Of a stretch of DNA of 64,000 bases, positions 1 to 8,429 are shown in pieces (the first letter of the stretch is position 1; each line of letters opens with the position of its first letter). The DNA is from DATKZM01 sp035527975 (GTDB lineage Bacteria > Pseudomonadota > Alphaproteobacteria > JAPULJ01): contig DATKZM010000043.1 of assembly GCA_035527975.1 (NCBI GenBank), positions 58,089-122,088 on the forward strand. The letters run 5' to 3'. The position numbers and the translations under genes are program-made. The notes beneath the pieces are model-generated. The model did not search any database. It worked only from the letters and a program-made list of their open reading frames with translations, and was not told the DNA's origin.

Positions 1-195
1 GCGCGGCGGTGCGGTAAGACCCGCCTTAAGGGCGGCGCGGCGCTCGGCAAGCTGCTTCAGACGCGGGCCCAGCGGGTCCCTGACCAAGAGCGCCTGCCAT
101 ACGGCGAGCACGGTGACCGCAGCCGCGATCGCGGCCAGGGCCAGGATGAGCATGTCCGGCGATACGCCGGCGGGAAGATATTTTGCGATGTTCAC
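1..195 (-). CDS. tadC: TadC, type II secretion system F family protein (3' part beyond window)
   Basis: Only the first 65 codons are inside the window. A GTG start lies two bases after the tadB stop (TAG-TC-GTG), so the two genes are translationally coupled. The visible protein starts MNIAKYLPAGV, followed by a hydrophobic helix rich in Ala and Val and then a basic cytoplasmic stretch (RDPLGPRLKQLAERRAALKAG), as expected for the N-terminus of TadC. TadB and TadC are the paired inner-membrane platform proteins of Tad pilus systems. The identification rests mainly on position directly after tadB and on this membrane-anchor pattern, because the F-domain itself is not visible. Confidence 0.75.
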   Translation of the reverse strand, partial: MNIAKYLPAGVSPDMLILALAAIAAAVTVLAVWQALLVRDPLGPRLKQLAERRAALKAGLTAPPR

Positions 196-197
196 GA

Positions 198-1202
198 CTA
201 GACCTCGAACCGGATCATCTTTGCCATGACGGCAAAGCCCGTCAACATGCTGGCCCCTGCCGCAGCCAGAAGCAGGAGACCGCGCGTCTCTTGGAAGAGC
301 TGGCTGACATAGCCGGGGTTTAAGAGGAACAAAATGGCGAACATGCCAAAGGGCAACGCGCCGATGATCAACGCGCTCGCCCGGGCTTCAGAAGACATTG
401 CCTTTACCTTGAGCTTCATCTGACGGCGCTTGCGCAGGATGTCGGAGAGATTGCCAAGCGTCTCGGTCAGGTTACCGCCGGTCTCACGCTGAATGACGAG
501 GGTGATGACGAAGAACTTGAACTCCGGCGTGTCGAGGCGCCGGGCGGCCTCCCACAATGCTTCCTCGATCGTCTGACCGATCTTGAGCGCATCGGAAATC
601 TCGCGAAACTCGACACCGACCGGATCGCCGATTTCCTTGCCGACGACCTGGATCGATTCCTGGACCGGCAGGCCTGATTTCAACCCGCGCACGATCAGTT
701 CGATCGCTTCGGGAAACAGGCCCGTGAATTTCTTCAGGCGGCGCCTGATGAGATGGCTGATCGCCATGTGCGGTATGCCGATGCCGCAAGCCAGCCCGGC
801 GAGCAGCGCCGGAACCCATGGCAAGCCGGTCAGCCGATGAGCCAAGTAGGTTACAACCGCGCCGATCAGCACATTGGCAAGCGCAAATTCGCCGATCGAG
901 ATCGGCTTTCCGGTTTTTTCCAGCCGCTCGCGCAGAATTGCCGGGCGCGGAATGATCTTCTGCAACGCCTTGTCAAAACCGGCAATCGAGCTGTGGGAGG
1001 TATTGCGCTTGACACTAACAGTTCGCGCTTCCTTGGAAATCCGGCCTGTATAGCGCTGAGTGATCCGGTTCATCCGGGCCATGACGCGGTTTCGCCCGCG
1101 GCTGAACACGATGAAGACGACCATCAGGGCGAAGAACAAGACGATACCCCCACCCATCAGGGCAAGGACCACGGGATCGACGATTTGGGATCCAATTTTC
1201 AT
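198..1202 (-). CDS. tadB: TadB, Tad pilus inner-membrane platform protein
   Basis: This 334-residue protein has an N-terminal membrane helix (about residues 12-34), a basic cytoplasmic linker, two helices around 105-150, the cytoplasmic type II secretion system F domain (about 160-290, containing FPEAIELIVRGLKSGLPV and ETGGNLTETLGNLS) and C-terminal helices near 280-330. The ETGGNL motif is characteristic of TadB. The role is the inner-membrane platform that, with TadC, couples the CpaF ATPase to pilin polymerisation. It sits 11 bases after cpaF and 2 bases before tadC. Length and motif content match full-length family members. Confidence 0.93.
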   Translation of the reverse strand: MKIGSQIVDPVVLALMGGGIVLFFALMVVFIVFSRGRNRVMARMNRITQRYTGRISKEARTVSVKRNTSHSSIAGFDKALQKIIPRPAILRERLEKTGKPISIGEFALANVLIGAVVTYLAHRLTGLPWVPALLAGLACGIGIPHMAISHLIRRRLKKFTGLFPEAIELIVRGLKSGLPVQESIQVVGKEIGDPVGVEFREISDALKIGQTIEEALWEAARRLDTPEFKFFVITLVIQRETGGNLTETLGNLSDILRKRRQMKLKVKAMSSEARASALIIGALPFGMFAILFLLNPGYVSQLFQETRGLLLLAAAGASMLTGFAVMAKMIRFEV

Positions 1203-1213
1203 AGCCAGCCCCG

Positions 1214-2824
1214 TCAGATGACTTCCATGAGTGCGCGTTCCAGCCCGAAATAGGCCGCCTTCGCCGCGAAGTGCGGCCGCAGTCCCGAAGACTCGTAGTG
1301 GCCGATCAGATTGCCGTCGGCGTCTTCGCTCTCGAACACGTAGGTGAAGAGTTCCTGGGTCGTGATGACATCGCCTTCCATGCCGACGATCTCAACGATG
1401 CTGGTGATGCGCCGCTGGCCGTCGCGCATACGCGACACCTGGACGATCATGTCGATGGCCGCGGCGATCTGGGTTCGCACCGCCTTCGCAGGCAGGTTGA
1501 TACCGGACATGCCGATCATGTTCTCAAGCCGCGTCAGCGCCTCACGCGGGCGATTGGCGTGGACCGTGCCCATCGAGCCTTCGTGACCCGTGTTCATGGC
1601 CTGGAGCATGTCGACGGCTTCCGATGAACGTACCTCGCCAAGGACGATCCGGTCGGGGCGCATGCGCAGCGAGTTCTTCACCAGATCGCGCATGGTGACC
1701 TCGCCCTGACCCTCGAGGTTGGGCGGCCGTGTTTCCAGGCGCACCACGTGAGGCTGCTGCATCTGCAGCTCGGCGGCGTCCTCGATGGTGACGATACGCT
1801 CGCCGGGATCGATCATTTGGCTGAGCGCGTTGAGCAGGGTGGTCTTGCCCGAGCCGGTACCGCCGGAGATCAGAATATTAAGCCGCGCGCGAGAGGCGAT
1901 GCGTAGCACCGTGGCCATATCCTCCGACAGGTTGTTCTGTCGGATCATGACGTCGAGCGTGATCTTCTGCTTGGCAAATTTACGAATCGAGATCGAGGCG
2001 CCGTCGATCGCCAGCGGCGGGATGATAATGTTGACGCGGCTGCCGTCTTCCAGGCGCGCGTCGCATATGGGGCTTGCTTCATCGACGCGGCGGCCGACGC
2101 GGGTGACGATCCGCGTGGCGATATTCATCAGATGGCGGTGGTCGCGGAAAGTGACATCGGTCAATTCAATCTTGCCGCCGCGCTCGACGTAAACCTGGTT
2201 GATACCGTTGACCATGATGTCGGTGATGGCGTCGTCGGCAAGCAGCGGTTCCAGCGGACCAAGGCCGAGCATGTCGTTGACCAGCATGTCGACCAGCGCC
2301 TGCTGCTCGACGCTGTTCAGCTGGAGCCGGTTCTCGGACAGGATCTCCGAGACTATCTCCGAGATCTGACGGGTGAATTCTTCATGCGCGAGCTGCGAGG
2401 CCGCACCGATGTCGATGCGGTCCATGAGCACGGGCTGGACCTTGTGCTTGGCCGCTTCCACGCTCTGCATGCTTGCGCCGGCACCGAGCGCCGAGCTCAT
2501 CGTGACTTTTGTGTCGCCGTCGCTTGGTATCAGCTTCGCAGACTCGGCAGCAGTGGCGTTCTGCTCGGCGATGTCGGCCTTGCTGCCCTTCCGCACTTGG
2601 CGATCACCATCGGCACCAGTGGGCCGGCCGCCGGACTTTCCGGCGGGGCTGGCTGTGTCGGTTTTTGCTTTGCCATCGGCCGGTTGCGGACTGGCCGGTT
2701 CTTTGGTTGGCGACGGCGGCGGAGAATCGAAATCGGTCGATTCGAGCTTCTGCTGCAGCTCGACGACCGCTGGCTTTTCGCCCGCTTCTTTTCCCGAGCC
2801 TCGGCGCCCGAACGACCGGCTCAT
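1214..2824 (-). CDS. cpaF: CpaF/TadA, Tad pilus assembly ATPase
   Basis: This 536-residue secretion ATPase powers Flp pilus polymerisation. The first 100 or so residues are a low-complexity Pro/Ser/Lys/Gly-rich tail that looks disordered. The core starts near residue 120 and holds the Walker A GGTGSGKTTLLNAL, the Asp/Glu box (RIVTIEDAAELQ), Walker B around RPDRIVLGEVRSSEA and the His box (TVHANRPREA). The start overlaps the cpaE stop by four bases. The N-terminal tail is longer than the short acidic tail I would expect; the rest is conventional. Confidence 0.95.
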   Translation of the reverse strand: MSRSFGRRGSGKEAGEKPAVVELQQKLESTDFDSPPPSPTKEPASPQPADGKAKTDTASPAGKSGGRPTGADGDRQVRKGSKADIAEQNATAAESAKLIPSDGDTKVTMSSALGAGASMQSVEAAKHKVQPVLMDRIDIGAASQLAHEEFTRQISEIVSEILSENRLQLNSVEQQALVDMLVNDMLGLGPLEPLLADDAITDIMVNGINQVYVERGGKIELTDVTFRDHRHLMNIATRIVTRVGRRVDEASPICDARLEDGSRVNIIIPPLAIDGASISIRKFAKQKITLDVMIRQNNLSEDMATVLRIASRARLNILISGGTGSGKTTLLNALSQMIDPGERIVTIEDAAELQMQQPHVVRLETRPPNLEGQGEVTMRDLVKNSLRMRPDRIVLGEVRSSEAVDMLQAMNTGHEGSMGTVHANRPREALTRLENMIGMSGINLPAKAVRTQIAAAIDMIVQVSRMRDGQRRITSIVEIVGMEGDVITTQELFTYVFESEDADGNLIGHYESSGLRPHFAAKAAYFGLERALMEVI

Positions 2825-4290
2825 TTTTCCTTCTTACGCCGCCAAAGAGGCTGGCGCTCCTTTTTGTCCTTGGTGTCGCCGGTGTCTTTTTCGGCCCTGC
2901 CGTCCTTCTTGCTCTTCTTGTCGGATTGTTCTCCACCGTCTTCGGGGGGGAGCGCAGCCTTGGCGATTTCCCGCATGGCATTGGCGACCTTCGAGCGCTT
3001 GGCGATCGTGGCAATAGCCTTGCCTGCATGGCTCGCGATGGCCAGCGTCTTCTTGTCCTCCGGTACGATGACGTCGACCTTGCCTTCGATACCTTTCTCG
3101 AAGTCGCCCCTTGGCACTTCGCCTTTGCGGTCGCCGCCAACCCGGTTGATGACCGTGATGATTTTGCCGTCGGCATAGGCGCGCTTCGCAAATCCGTTCA
3201 GGCGCAACGTGTCGCGCACGCCCAGCAGCGTCATGTCGGACACCACGGCGACCGTCGCGTCGGCCAGGGCGGCCTGTTGCTGAACGGCCAAAGCCCGGGG
3301 AATGTCGAGAACCACGACATCGAAACTGCGGCGCAATTCCGTCAACAGGAGTTCAAGTGCATCGCTATGGAACTCGACCCCGTCCTCCAGCGGCTCCTCG
3401 GAGCCCAGGACGTAAAGCCGATCGGAAATCCCGACCGCCGCCCCTGCAACGAACAGGCCGTCGATGCGTTCTGGATGCTGCAACGCTTCGCGAAGGCCGC
3501 GGCCAGGCTCGACATCGAGCGCCAGCGAAACCGCGCCGAACTTCAGATCAAGATCGACAATCGCTACCTGTTTCCCCATTTCGGTCGCGATCGTCCACGC
3601 GGTGTTGACCGCCAGTGTCGTCGTGCCGACGCCGCCATGCGCACCGATAAAGGCAATGACCTTACCGGTGGCGGCGCTCTCACTGGCCGCCGTCGGCACT
3701 CCTGCCGCGGTCTCGATCGCCAAGTCGATGGCCTCGGCGGTCAGCGGCTTAACGAGGTAGTCCGTGATACCGGCCAAAGTGAGCCTGCGATACAGCCCGA
3801 CGTCGTTCTGGTCGCCGACCGCAACCACGGTCGTACCGGGCTCACAAACCTCGGCAAGCGCGTCGATCTCGTTCATTGGCTGGTCAAGGCCGGACAAATC
3901 GATGATCAACAGCCTTGGCGAGGGACCCTGCTGGAATAGCTCGACCGACTTGCGCACCCCGCCGGCCTTGACAACCGCCGACAGCGAGCGTTCCTGGAAC
4001 CGCGTGGCAATCGCCTGTCCGGATGCGACGTCGGTGACGAAAGCCATCGCGGCAATCGAGCCACCATTGTCGATCTGGATGTCCGCGAACGCTTCCCCAT
4101 CGATCGCGTCGCCAGCATCGCCATCGGCTTTGGGCGGCTCGATATGATCGGAGAAGGTGTCTTCCGCGGCGCGGGCGTCGGCCGGTTCCACGTCGGATTG
4201 TGACGCGGATACGCCGGAATCAGCCAATGACGCCGCCTCTTCGGACTCGTCCTGCGGATCGAAGGACTCCAATGCTTTCGGTTCCGGCAT
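2821..4290 (-). CDS. cpaE: CpaE/TadZ, MinD-like localisation ATPase with receiver-like domain
   Basis: The 489-residue product has an acidic disordered N-terminus (1-75), a pseudo-receiver-like alpha/beta domain (about 80-200, LLIIDLSGLDQPMNEIDAL) and a MinD/ParA-type ATPase domain with a deviant Walker A (FIGAHGGVGTTTLAVN) and the switch IVDLDLKFGAVS. The C-terminal 40 residues are highly charged (Lys/Asp/Glu). CpaE/TadZ proteins place the Tad machine at a cell pole. A purine-rich ribosome site (agaggaag) lies about 6 bases before the ATG. It follows cpaD after the tandem stop repeat at 4309-4347. Confidence 0.93.
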   Translation of the reverse strand: MPEPKALESFDPQDESEEAASLADSGVSASQSDVEPADARAAEDTFSDHIEPPKADGDAGDAIDGEAFADIQIDNGGSIAAMAFVTDVASGQAIATRFQERSLSAVVKAGGVRKSVELFQQGPSPRLLIIDLSGLDQPMNEIDALAEVCEPGTTVVAVGDQNDVGLYRRLTLAGITDYLVKPLTAEAIDLAIETAAGVPTAASESAATGKVIAFIGAHGGVGTTTLAVNTAWTIATEMGKQVAIVDLDLKFGAVSLALDVEPGRGLREALQHPERIDGLFVAGAAVGISDRLYVLGSEEPLEDGVEFHSDALELLLTELRRSFDVVVLDIPRALAVQQQAALADATVAVVSDMTLLGVRDTLRLNGFAKRAYADGKIITVINRVGGDRKGEVPRGDFEKGIEGKVDVIVPEDKKTLAIASHAGKAIATIAKRSKVANAMREIAKAALPPEDGGEQSDKKSKKDGRAEKDTGDTKDKKERQPLWRRKKEK

Positions 4291-4308
4291 CGGTACTTCC
4301 TCTACTTT

Positions 4309-4347
4309 CTATTCAGTCTGGCTATTCAGTCTGGCTATTTGGTCTGG
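4309..4347 (-). repeat. Three tandem 13-bp copies, each carrying a stop codon
   Basis: The plus strand reads ctattcagtctgg, ctattcagtctgg, ctatttggtctgg. On the coding (minus) strand each unit ends in TAG. Because 13 is not a multiple of 3, the three TAGs fall in three different frames; the first one met by the ribosome is the cpaD stop. The repeat separates cpaD from the cpaE ribosome site. Confidence 0.85.
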
Positions 4348-4982
4348 GTCGAGACAGGCGCTTTCGCCTTGCCCAACCGGTAGCGGCTGACACCGAGGCT
4401 CTGGTATTCGCCGTCGCCGGCTTCCAGACGCCGGCCACGTTTGAGATCATTGGGATCGGCGATCATGGCCGCCAGCGCGGCAGCGTTCATGCAGCCGAAG
4501 CGATCGGGCCGGCCGTCGAGCACGGCGCCCGCCACGGCAGTGTTCCAATCGGGACAATCGGGCGCGATCACGACTGAGCGCTCAATACTGACCCGCACCA
4601 CGTTGGCGCCGACACCGGCCGCGCGATGGCTGGCATACCGCACCTTGAGGCCGCGAAACCGCATGTAGCGTCCGACACGGCCAAGCCGGGTGCGCGCGAG
4701 TGTGGCCGGCTCCTTGCCGGCATCGGCCGCCGCCGAGACGATGACGCGGTCGCCGTGGCGCACACGGGCGCGCCGCAGAAAGCCCGTCAGATCGCCGCGC
4801 GCGGCCTGGCTCATACGTCCGGCCTTGGGAGCAAAGACGACGGCGTGCTTCAACGAGACCGAGCGGATCTGATTGGTGTTCTCGACATAATCGGGCGCGA
4901 AACTCTGACCGGTCTCACAGCCGGCCAGAAGTACGGTAAGGCCGAGTGCAAGGGACGCCTGACGCCCCGGGATTGTTTGCAT
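4335..4982 (-). CDS. cpaD: CpaD, Tad pilus assembly lipoprotein
   Basis: The product is a lipoprotein: MQTIPGRQASLALGLTVLLAGCETGQ has a lipobox (LLAGC) at about residue 20. The start at 4982 is preferred over the upstream ATG at 4991 because a GGAGAG ribosome site sits 9 bases before it. The rest holds the family features AVVFAPKAGRMSQAARGDLTGFL and the GC-containing conserved segment VVIAPDCPDWNTAV and RFGCMNAAALAAMIADPNDL. CpaD helps the CpaC secretin assemble at the outer membrane. It lies 22 bases after cpaC. Confidence 0.9.
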   Translation of the reverse strand: MQTIPGRQASLALGLTVLLAGCETGQSFAPDYVENTNQIRSVSLKHAVVFAPKAGRMSQAARGDLTGFLRRARVRHGDRVIVSAAADAGKEPATLARTRLGRVGRYMRFRGLKVRYASHRAAGVGANVVRVSIERSVVIAPDCPDWNTAVAGAVLDGRPDRFGCMNAAALAAMIADPNDLKRGRRLEAGDGEYQSLGVSRYRLGKAKAPVSTQTK

Positions 4983-5004
4983 GATACGCATCTCTCCGCT
5001 CCTC

Positions 5005-6528
5005 CTACTCAAGCTCGAACCCGGAAGGACCGCGCAATTGCCGCGGCGCTCCTCCGGCCGGCGGGCGCGGCGGCACGCCTGCGATACCGCTTCCGGTAGC
5101 GGCAACAGCAGGGCCGCCCTGTTTCTTACCGGGTGCGGTCGAACGGCGGCCGAAGATCAAATTATTGACGTCCTTCTCCCTGCCGCGCCCAGCGGCACGG
5201 GCGGCAGCCGCAAGACGCGCCTTGTTCGGATCGAACGGGCGAACGAGGTAGGGCGTCACGATGATCACCAGCTCGCTCTCATCGCGCCGGAAGTTCTCCG
5301 AGGTGAACAACTTGCCGAGGATTGGAATATCGCCAATACCGGGCACCTTGCTCAGATCCTTGGTGAAGTTGTTCTGCAGCAGCCCGGCAATCGCAAAGGA
5401 TTGCCCACTGGCGAGCTCGACGGTGGTCGAGGCCCGCCGCGTGGTCAGCGATGGTACGGCCACACCCTGGATCTGAACCGCCCCGGCATTGGAGAGCTGG
5501 CTGACCTCGGGATTGACCTTCAGATTGATCCGGTTCGGGCCAATGATCGTCGGTGTGAATGAGAGACCCACGCCGAACTTCTTGTAGGTAATCGTGATAA
5601 CGCCGCCGTCCTGGGGAACCGGCACCGGGAACTCACCGCCCGCCAGGAAGCTCGCTGTCTCACCCGAGATAGCGGTGAGATTCGGCTCGGCCAACGTCTT
5701 GACGAGACCCTGGGTCTGCAGCGCGTCGAGCACGCCGTTGATGGTGTTGCGCTGGCCACGATAGGCGAACACGCCGGAGTTGCTTCCATTGCGCCGGGTC
5801 AGGATGTCGGCGCCGGCGGTGAAGGCGTTGCCGACGAAGGTCGCCCCGCCGGTGGCAATGCCGGCCGTGATCGAGCCTCCCAACAACGAGATGGTGTCCC
5901 AGTTGATGCCGAGGTTGCGCACCACACTGCGTGAGACTTCGACAATACGGACCCGCAGGTTGACCTGGGTAGAACCAGTGACGCGCAAACGGTTAATGAC
6001 ATTCTGGGGCTTGGCGACGAACTGCGCCGCCAGACTACGCGCATCTTCCGCTTCGCGGGCCGTGAACACCGTGCCGCTGAGCACGATTGAGTCGCCAACC
6101 GTCCGCGCCTGGACACCGTGGCCCGGCATCATGCGGCGCAGCGCGCGTTTGAGATTGCTCAAATTATGGCTAACCCGGATGGTCATGTTGAGCACCACGC
6201 GGTCGTCCTTGTCGACGGCGAACAGCGTGGTTTCGCCAGAGCGCTTGCCGAATATGTAAATCAGCGTCGGCGATTTGACCTGAATATCCGCGATCGAGGG
6301 ATCGGCCACGAAGATAGTCGCGATCTGCTGCTTCAGCCTGAGCAGCCGGCCCTTCTTCAACTCGACCGACATTGCGCCGCCGCCACGGATGATGGTCGCG
6401 TTCTGCGCCGACGCGCCGGCAGGGAGGCCGGTGAACGAGGCGAGGGCGATGGCCAATGCGCCAGCAAGCCGCCAGGAGCGGCCGGCATAGCGATGCGGTT
6501 TGGCGATGCGGGTGGTGTTATTGGTCAT
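5005..6528 (-). CDS. cpaC: CpaC/RcpA, outer-membrane secretin of the Tad pilus
   Basis: The 507-residue protein has a signal peptide (LAGALAIALASFTGLPAGASAQ), an N-terminal pilus-secretin domain (GGAMSVELKKGRLLRLKQ), a BON-like segment (VQARTVGDSIVLSGTV) and a C-terminal type II/III secretin domain with VPVPQDGGVITITYKKFG and RRDESELVIIVTPYLVRP. The last 60 residues are Gly/Pro/Arg-rich and look flexible. It forms the outer-membrane channel for the Flp pilus. Its start overlaps the cpaB stop (ATGA). Confidence 0.95.
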   Translation of the reverse strand: MTNNTTRIAKPHRYAGRSWRLAGALAIALASFTGLPAGASAQNATIIRGGGAMSVELKKGRLLRLKQQIATIFVADPSIADIQVKSPTLIYIFGKRSGETTLFAVDKDDRVVLNMTIRVSHNLSNLKRALRRMMPGHGVQARTVGDSIVLSGTVFTAREAEDARSLAAQFVAKPQNVINRLRVTGSTQVNLRVRIVEVSRSVVRNLGINWDTISLLGGSITAGIATGGATFVGNAFTAGADILTRRNGSNSGVFAYRGQRNTINGVLDALQTQGLVKTLAEPNLTAISGETASFLAGGEFPVPVPQDGGVITITYKKFGVGLSFTPTIIGPNRINLKVNPEVSQLSNAGAVQIQGVAVPSLTTRRASTTVELASGQSFAIAGLLQNNFTKDLSKVPGIGDIPILGKLFTSENFRRDESELVIIVTPYLVRPFDPNKARLAAAARAAGRGREKDVNNLIFGRRSTAPGKKQGGPAVAATGSGIAGVPPRPPAGGAPRQLRGPSGFELE

Positions 6529-7421
6529 CTCGGACCTTTCGGGAAAGAGACCGACGAGCGCTTGGCGCCGCGCACTATCGTGATCGTGATCTTGTCCGAC
6601 ACCTTGCGGCGCAGCAGCATGCTGGTCCCGGCATCCGACGTGTAGGTCGTGCCGCGTTGCGGCGGGCGCCGATCAAGGGAGTCCAGATCGAGCACGACGC
6701 CGGAGGCCAGGATCCGCTCCTTGCCGCCCTCTGTTTGCTTGAGGCTGCGGAGCGCCAGCGACAGCTTGCCGAGATTGGCGGCAACCGCAATGACCTCGGC
6801 CTGCCGCGGGGTCACCTCTACGGTGACGGTCTTGCCGACTTGGGCTTTCTGGTTGCCGTCCGTGACTTTCTGGTCGATCGCAAGAATGCGCACGCCGGTC
6901 ATCATCGTTTCGCTGACCAGGCGGCCCTGGCGTCCACCGATACGGTGGGTCAGCAGGATGTCGACCCGGTCGCCCGGAAACGCGAAGCCGGCGACGCTGG
7001 CCACCGAGTTGGTGCTTAGCGACACCGCGCGCATGCCCGGATTGAGGACCGCGGCCATAAACCCGCGCTGGCCGGGCTTGACAATGCTGCCCGAAGTGAT
7101 CGGCTGGCCGGCCGCGATGTGCTTGCGCACCACTACACCGAACATCGAGTTCTGCTTGAAACCACGACGGCGCAGATAGCTGCCGTGGAGACTGTCGGAG
7201 GGCCAAGCCTGCCATGTCATATGGTTTTTCTTCAGGAACGTGCCCGCGGGCAAGTTCACCTTGGCAACCAGCACGAAATTCTTGGGCTCGACCTTCTCGG
7301 GCTTTTTCCGCGATGCCTCAATCGCCTGGCGCTCGGAGTCGAGCCAGCTGCGGGCGAAGAAGATCGTGCCGCCAACCATGGCGAGCGCGGCTACGATGAG
7401 GATGATGGCGCGTGGCTGCAT
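6525..7421 (-). CDS. cpaB: CpaB/RcpC, Flp pilus assembly protein with SAF domain
   Basis: The 298-residue protein has one N-terminal membrane anchor (RAIILIVAALAMVGGTIFFA) and then a SAF domain (VLVAKVNLPAGTFLKKNHM through WPSDSL), followed by the RcpC/CpaB region (GDRVDILLTHRI; VTPRQAEVIAVAANLGKLSLALR). CpaB-type proteins are periplasmic partners of the CpaC secretin. It is 19 bases downstream of the cpaA stop and overlaps cpaC by four bases. Confidence 0.93.
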   Translation of the reverse strand: MQPRAIILIVAALAMVGGTIFFARSWLDSERQAIEASRKKPEKVEPKNFVLVAKVNLPAGTFLKKNHMTWQAWPSDSLHGSYLRRRGFKQNSMFGVVVRKHIAAGQPITSGSIVKPGQRGFMAAVLNPGMRAVSLSTNSVASVAGFAFPGDRVDILLTHRIGGRQGRLVSETMMTGVRILAIDQKVTDGNQKAQVGKTVTVEVTPRQAEVIAVAANLGKLSLALRSLKQTEGGKERILASGVVLDLDSLDRRPPQRGTTYTSDAGTSMLLRRKVSDKITITIVRGAKRSSVSFPKGPR

Positions 7422-7440
7422 GGCGCTGCTCCGTCCCTGA

Positions 7441-7965
7441 TTATCCCTGGCCGGTCAGAAGCTGCGCGGCGATATAGAGCCCGCCCGCGGCGATTCCGAC
7501 GCCATAAGGGATTTGCATCTTGAGGATCGGGACATGGCGCAGATTGGCGACCGTGGCCCCGAGCGAATAGTTTTGTGCTTCACGCGCTTGGGCTGCGGAG
7601 GCGCGCACGGCAGAGGCAAGTGCCATCAGCAGCGCGCCCGCAAGCGTGATAATGAAAAGCGTCATCAGGTATTGAGGCGCGGCCCATAAGGCCACGGCCC
7701 CCATCAGCTTCACGTCCCCGCCGCCCATCATCTTGCCCGCGAAGAATGCGACACCGACCGCGAAGACGATGCCGGCAAACAACAACGCGGTCATCCAGGG
7801 AACCGGCTGGGGCGATGTCAGGACATGGGCGGGATAGAGTACCGCGATCCCGACAACCAGGTGGTTGGGGATACGGTACTCGCGCAGATCGTCCATGGCT
7901 GCGGCAATCAAAAGCACCGCAAGTACCGCGATCACGACCCCATGTATGAGCGTGCTCGACACCAT
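7441..7965 (-). CDS. cpaA: CpaA, prepilin peptidase (A24 family)
   Basis: The protein from the ATG at 7965 has 174 residues with about six membrane helices. The two catalytic aspartates of the GxGD aspartic peptidases are visible: the first in AAMDDLREYRIPN and the second in MMGGGDVKLMG. CpaA cleaves the Flp pilin leader after its Gly. Upstream in-frame codons would add a 56-residue hydrophilic extension encoded by the palindromic element, so I reject that longer start. It lies downstream of flp behind two strong hairpins. Confidence 0.92.
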   Translation of the reverse strand: MVSSTLIHGVVIAVLAVLLIAAAMDDLREYRIPNHLVVGIAVLYPAHVLTSPQPVPWMTALLFAGIVFAVGVAFFAGKMMGGGDVKLMGAVALWAAPQYLMTLFIITLAGALLMALASAVRASAAQAREAQNYSLGATVANLRHVPILKMQIPYGVGIAAGGLYIAAQLLTGQG

Positions 7966-8056
7966 TGTTTTGTCTTGCCCCGACGTTCGATGCGGTTGGG
8001 GCTGGATACCAAGATTACGCGCGGCTCCAGCCTTCTGTTGGTCGTCTAAAGCGGGT

Positions 8057-8115
8057 ACGGCTGTCCGGCCATCAATGCAGTCCGGCCGGAATGCTATGAA
8101 AGGCCGGACAGCCGT
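8057..8115. repeat. Nested palindromic element (REP-like)
   Basis: Two perfect 14-bp inverted arms, acggctgtccggcc (8057-8070) and ggccggacagccgt (8102-8115), enclose a second near-palindrome centred on tccggccgga (8081-8090) flanked by gca/tgc. It can form a long hairpin or cruciform in the flp-cpaA gap. The layout resembles repetitive extragenic palindromes; only one copy was noticed in this window. Confidence 0.8.
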
Positions 8116-8148
8116 CCCTACAGTCGTACTCACCTAAGCGGGTAAGCC

Positions 8149-8175
8149 GCGGCGCCGAGAATCGCTCGGCGCCGC
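8149..8175 (-). terminator. Perfect 11-bp hairpin after flp (attenuator or RNA-stabilising end)
   Basis: gcggcgccgag and ctcggcgccgc pair perfectly around the five-base loop aatcg, starting about 25 bases after the flp stop in the direction of transcription. There is no T-run after it, so it is more likely an RNA 3' end stabiliser or partial attenuator than a strong intrinsic terminator. It would allow far more flp mRNA than cpaA-tadC mRNA, which fits the need for excess pilin. Confidence 0.65.
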
Positions 8176-8199
8176 GCGCCCGCCTGTTTGAGTCTTGTG

Positions 8200-8385
8200 T
8201 TAGTTCGCTCCGGAAACCGCTCCGTCCAGCTTGCTGGACACCGTCTCGAACATCGAGCGGAGCGACGTGCCCATCGCCTCAAGGGCGACGATACCCGCCA
8301 CCGAAACCAACGCGGCAATCAGGCCATACTCGATGGCGGTCGCGCCGGACTCGTCGGCAATAAAGCTGCGAAAAGTCTTCAACAT
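8200..8385 (-). CDS. flp: Flp/Fap-type major pilin
   Basis: The 61-residue pilin precursor starts MLKTFRSFIADESGATAIEY. It has the class IVb prepilin cleavage context (…SGATAIEYGLIAA with the processing Gly and conserved Glu-Tyr), a hydrophobic polymerisation helix (GLIAALVSVAGIVALEAM) and a short C-terminus ending VSGAN. A very strong ribosome site (AGGAGGT, 7 bases before ATG) suggests high expression. It is the first gene of the pilus operon and faces the AT-rich island. Confidence 0.97.
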   Translation of the reverse strand: MLKTFRSFIADESGATAIEYGLIAALVSVAGIVALEAMGTSLRSMFETVSSKLDGAVSGAN

Positions 8386-8429
8386 GGCTTACACCTCCTG
8401 CTCTGAAGCCTACAGTCCGGCATAATCCA

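Noticed and set aside
2509..3939. 476-codon plus-strand frame
   Set aside because: Antisense to cpaF and cpaE; composition is that of a GC-rich shadow and no domain is seen.
7966..8133. Longer CpaA with a 56-residue N-terminal extension
   Set aside because: The extra codons are the palindromic element and are hydrophilic; the ATG at 7965 gives a normal A24 peptidase.
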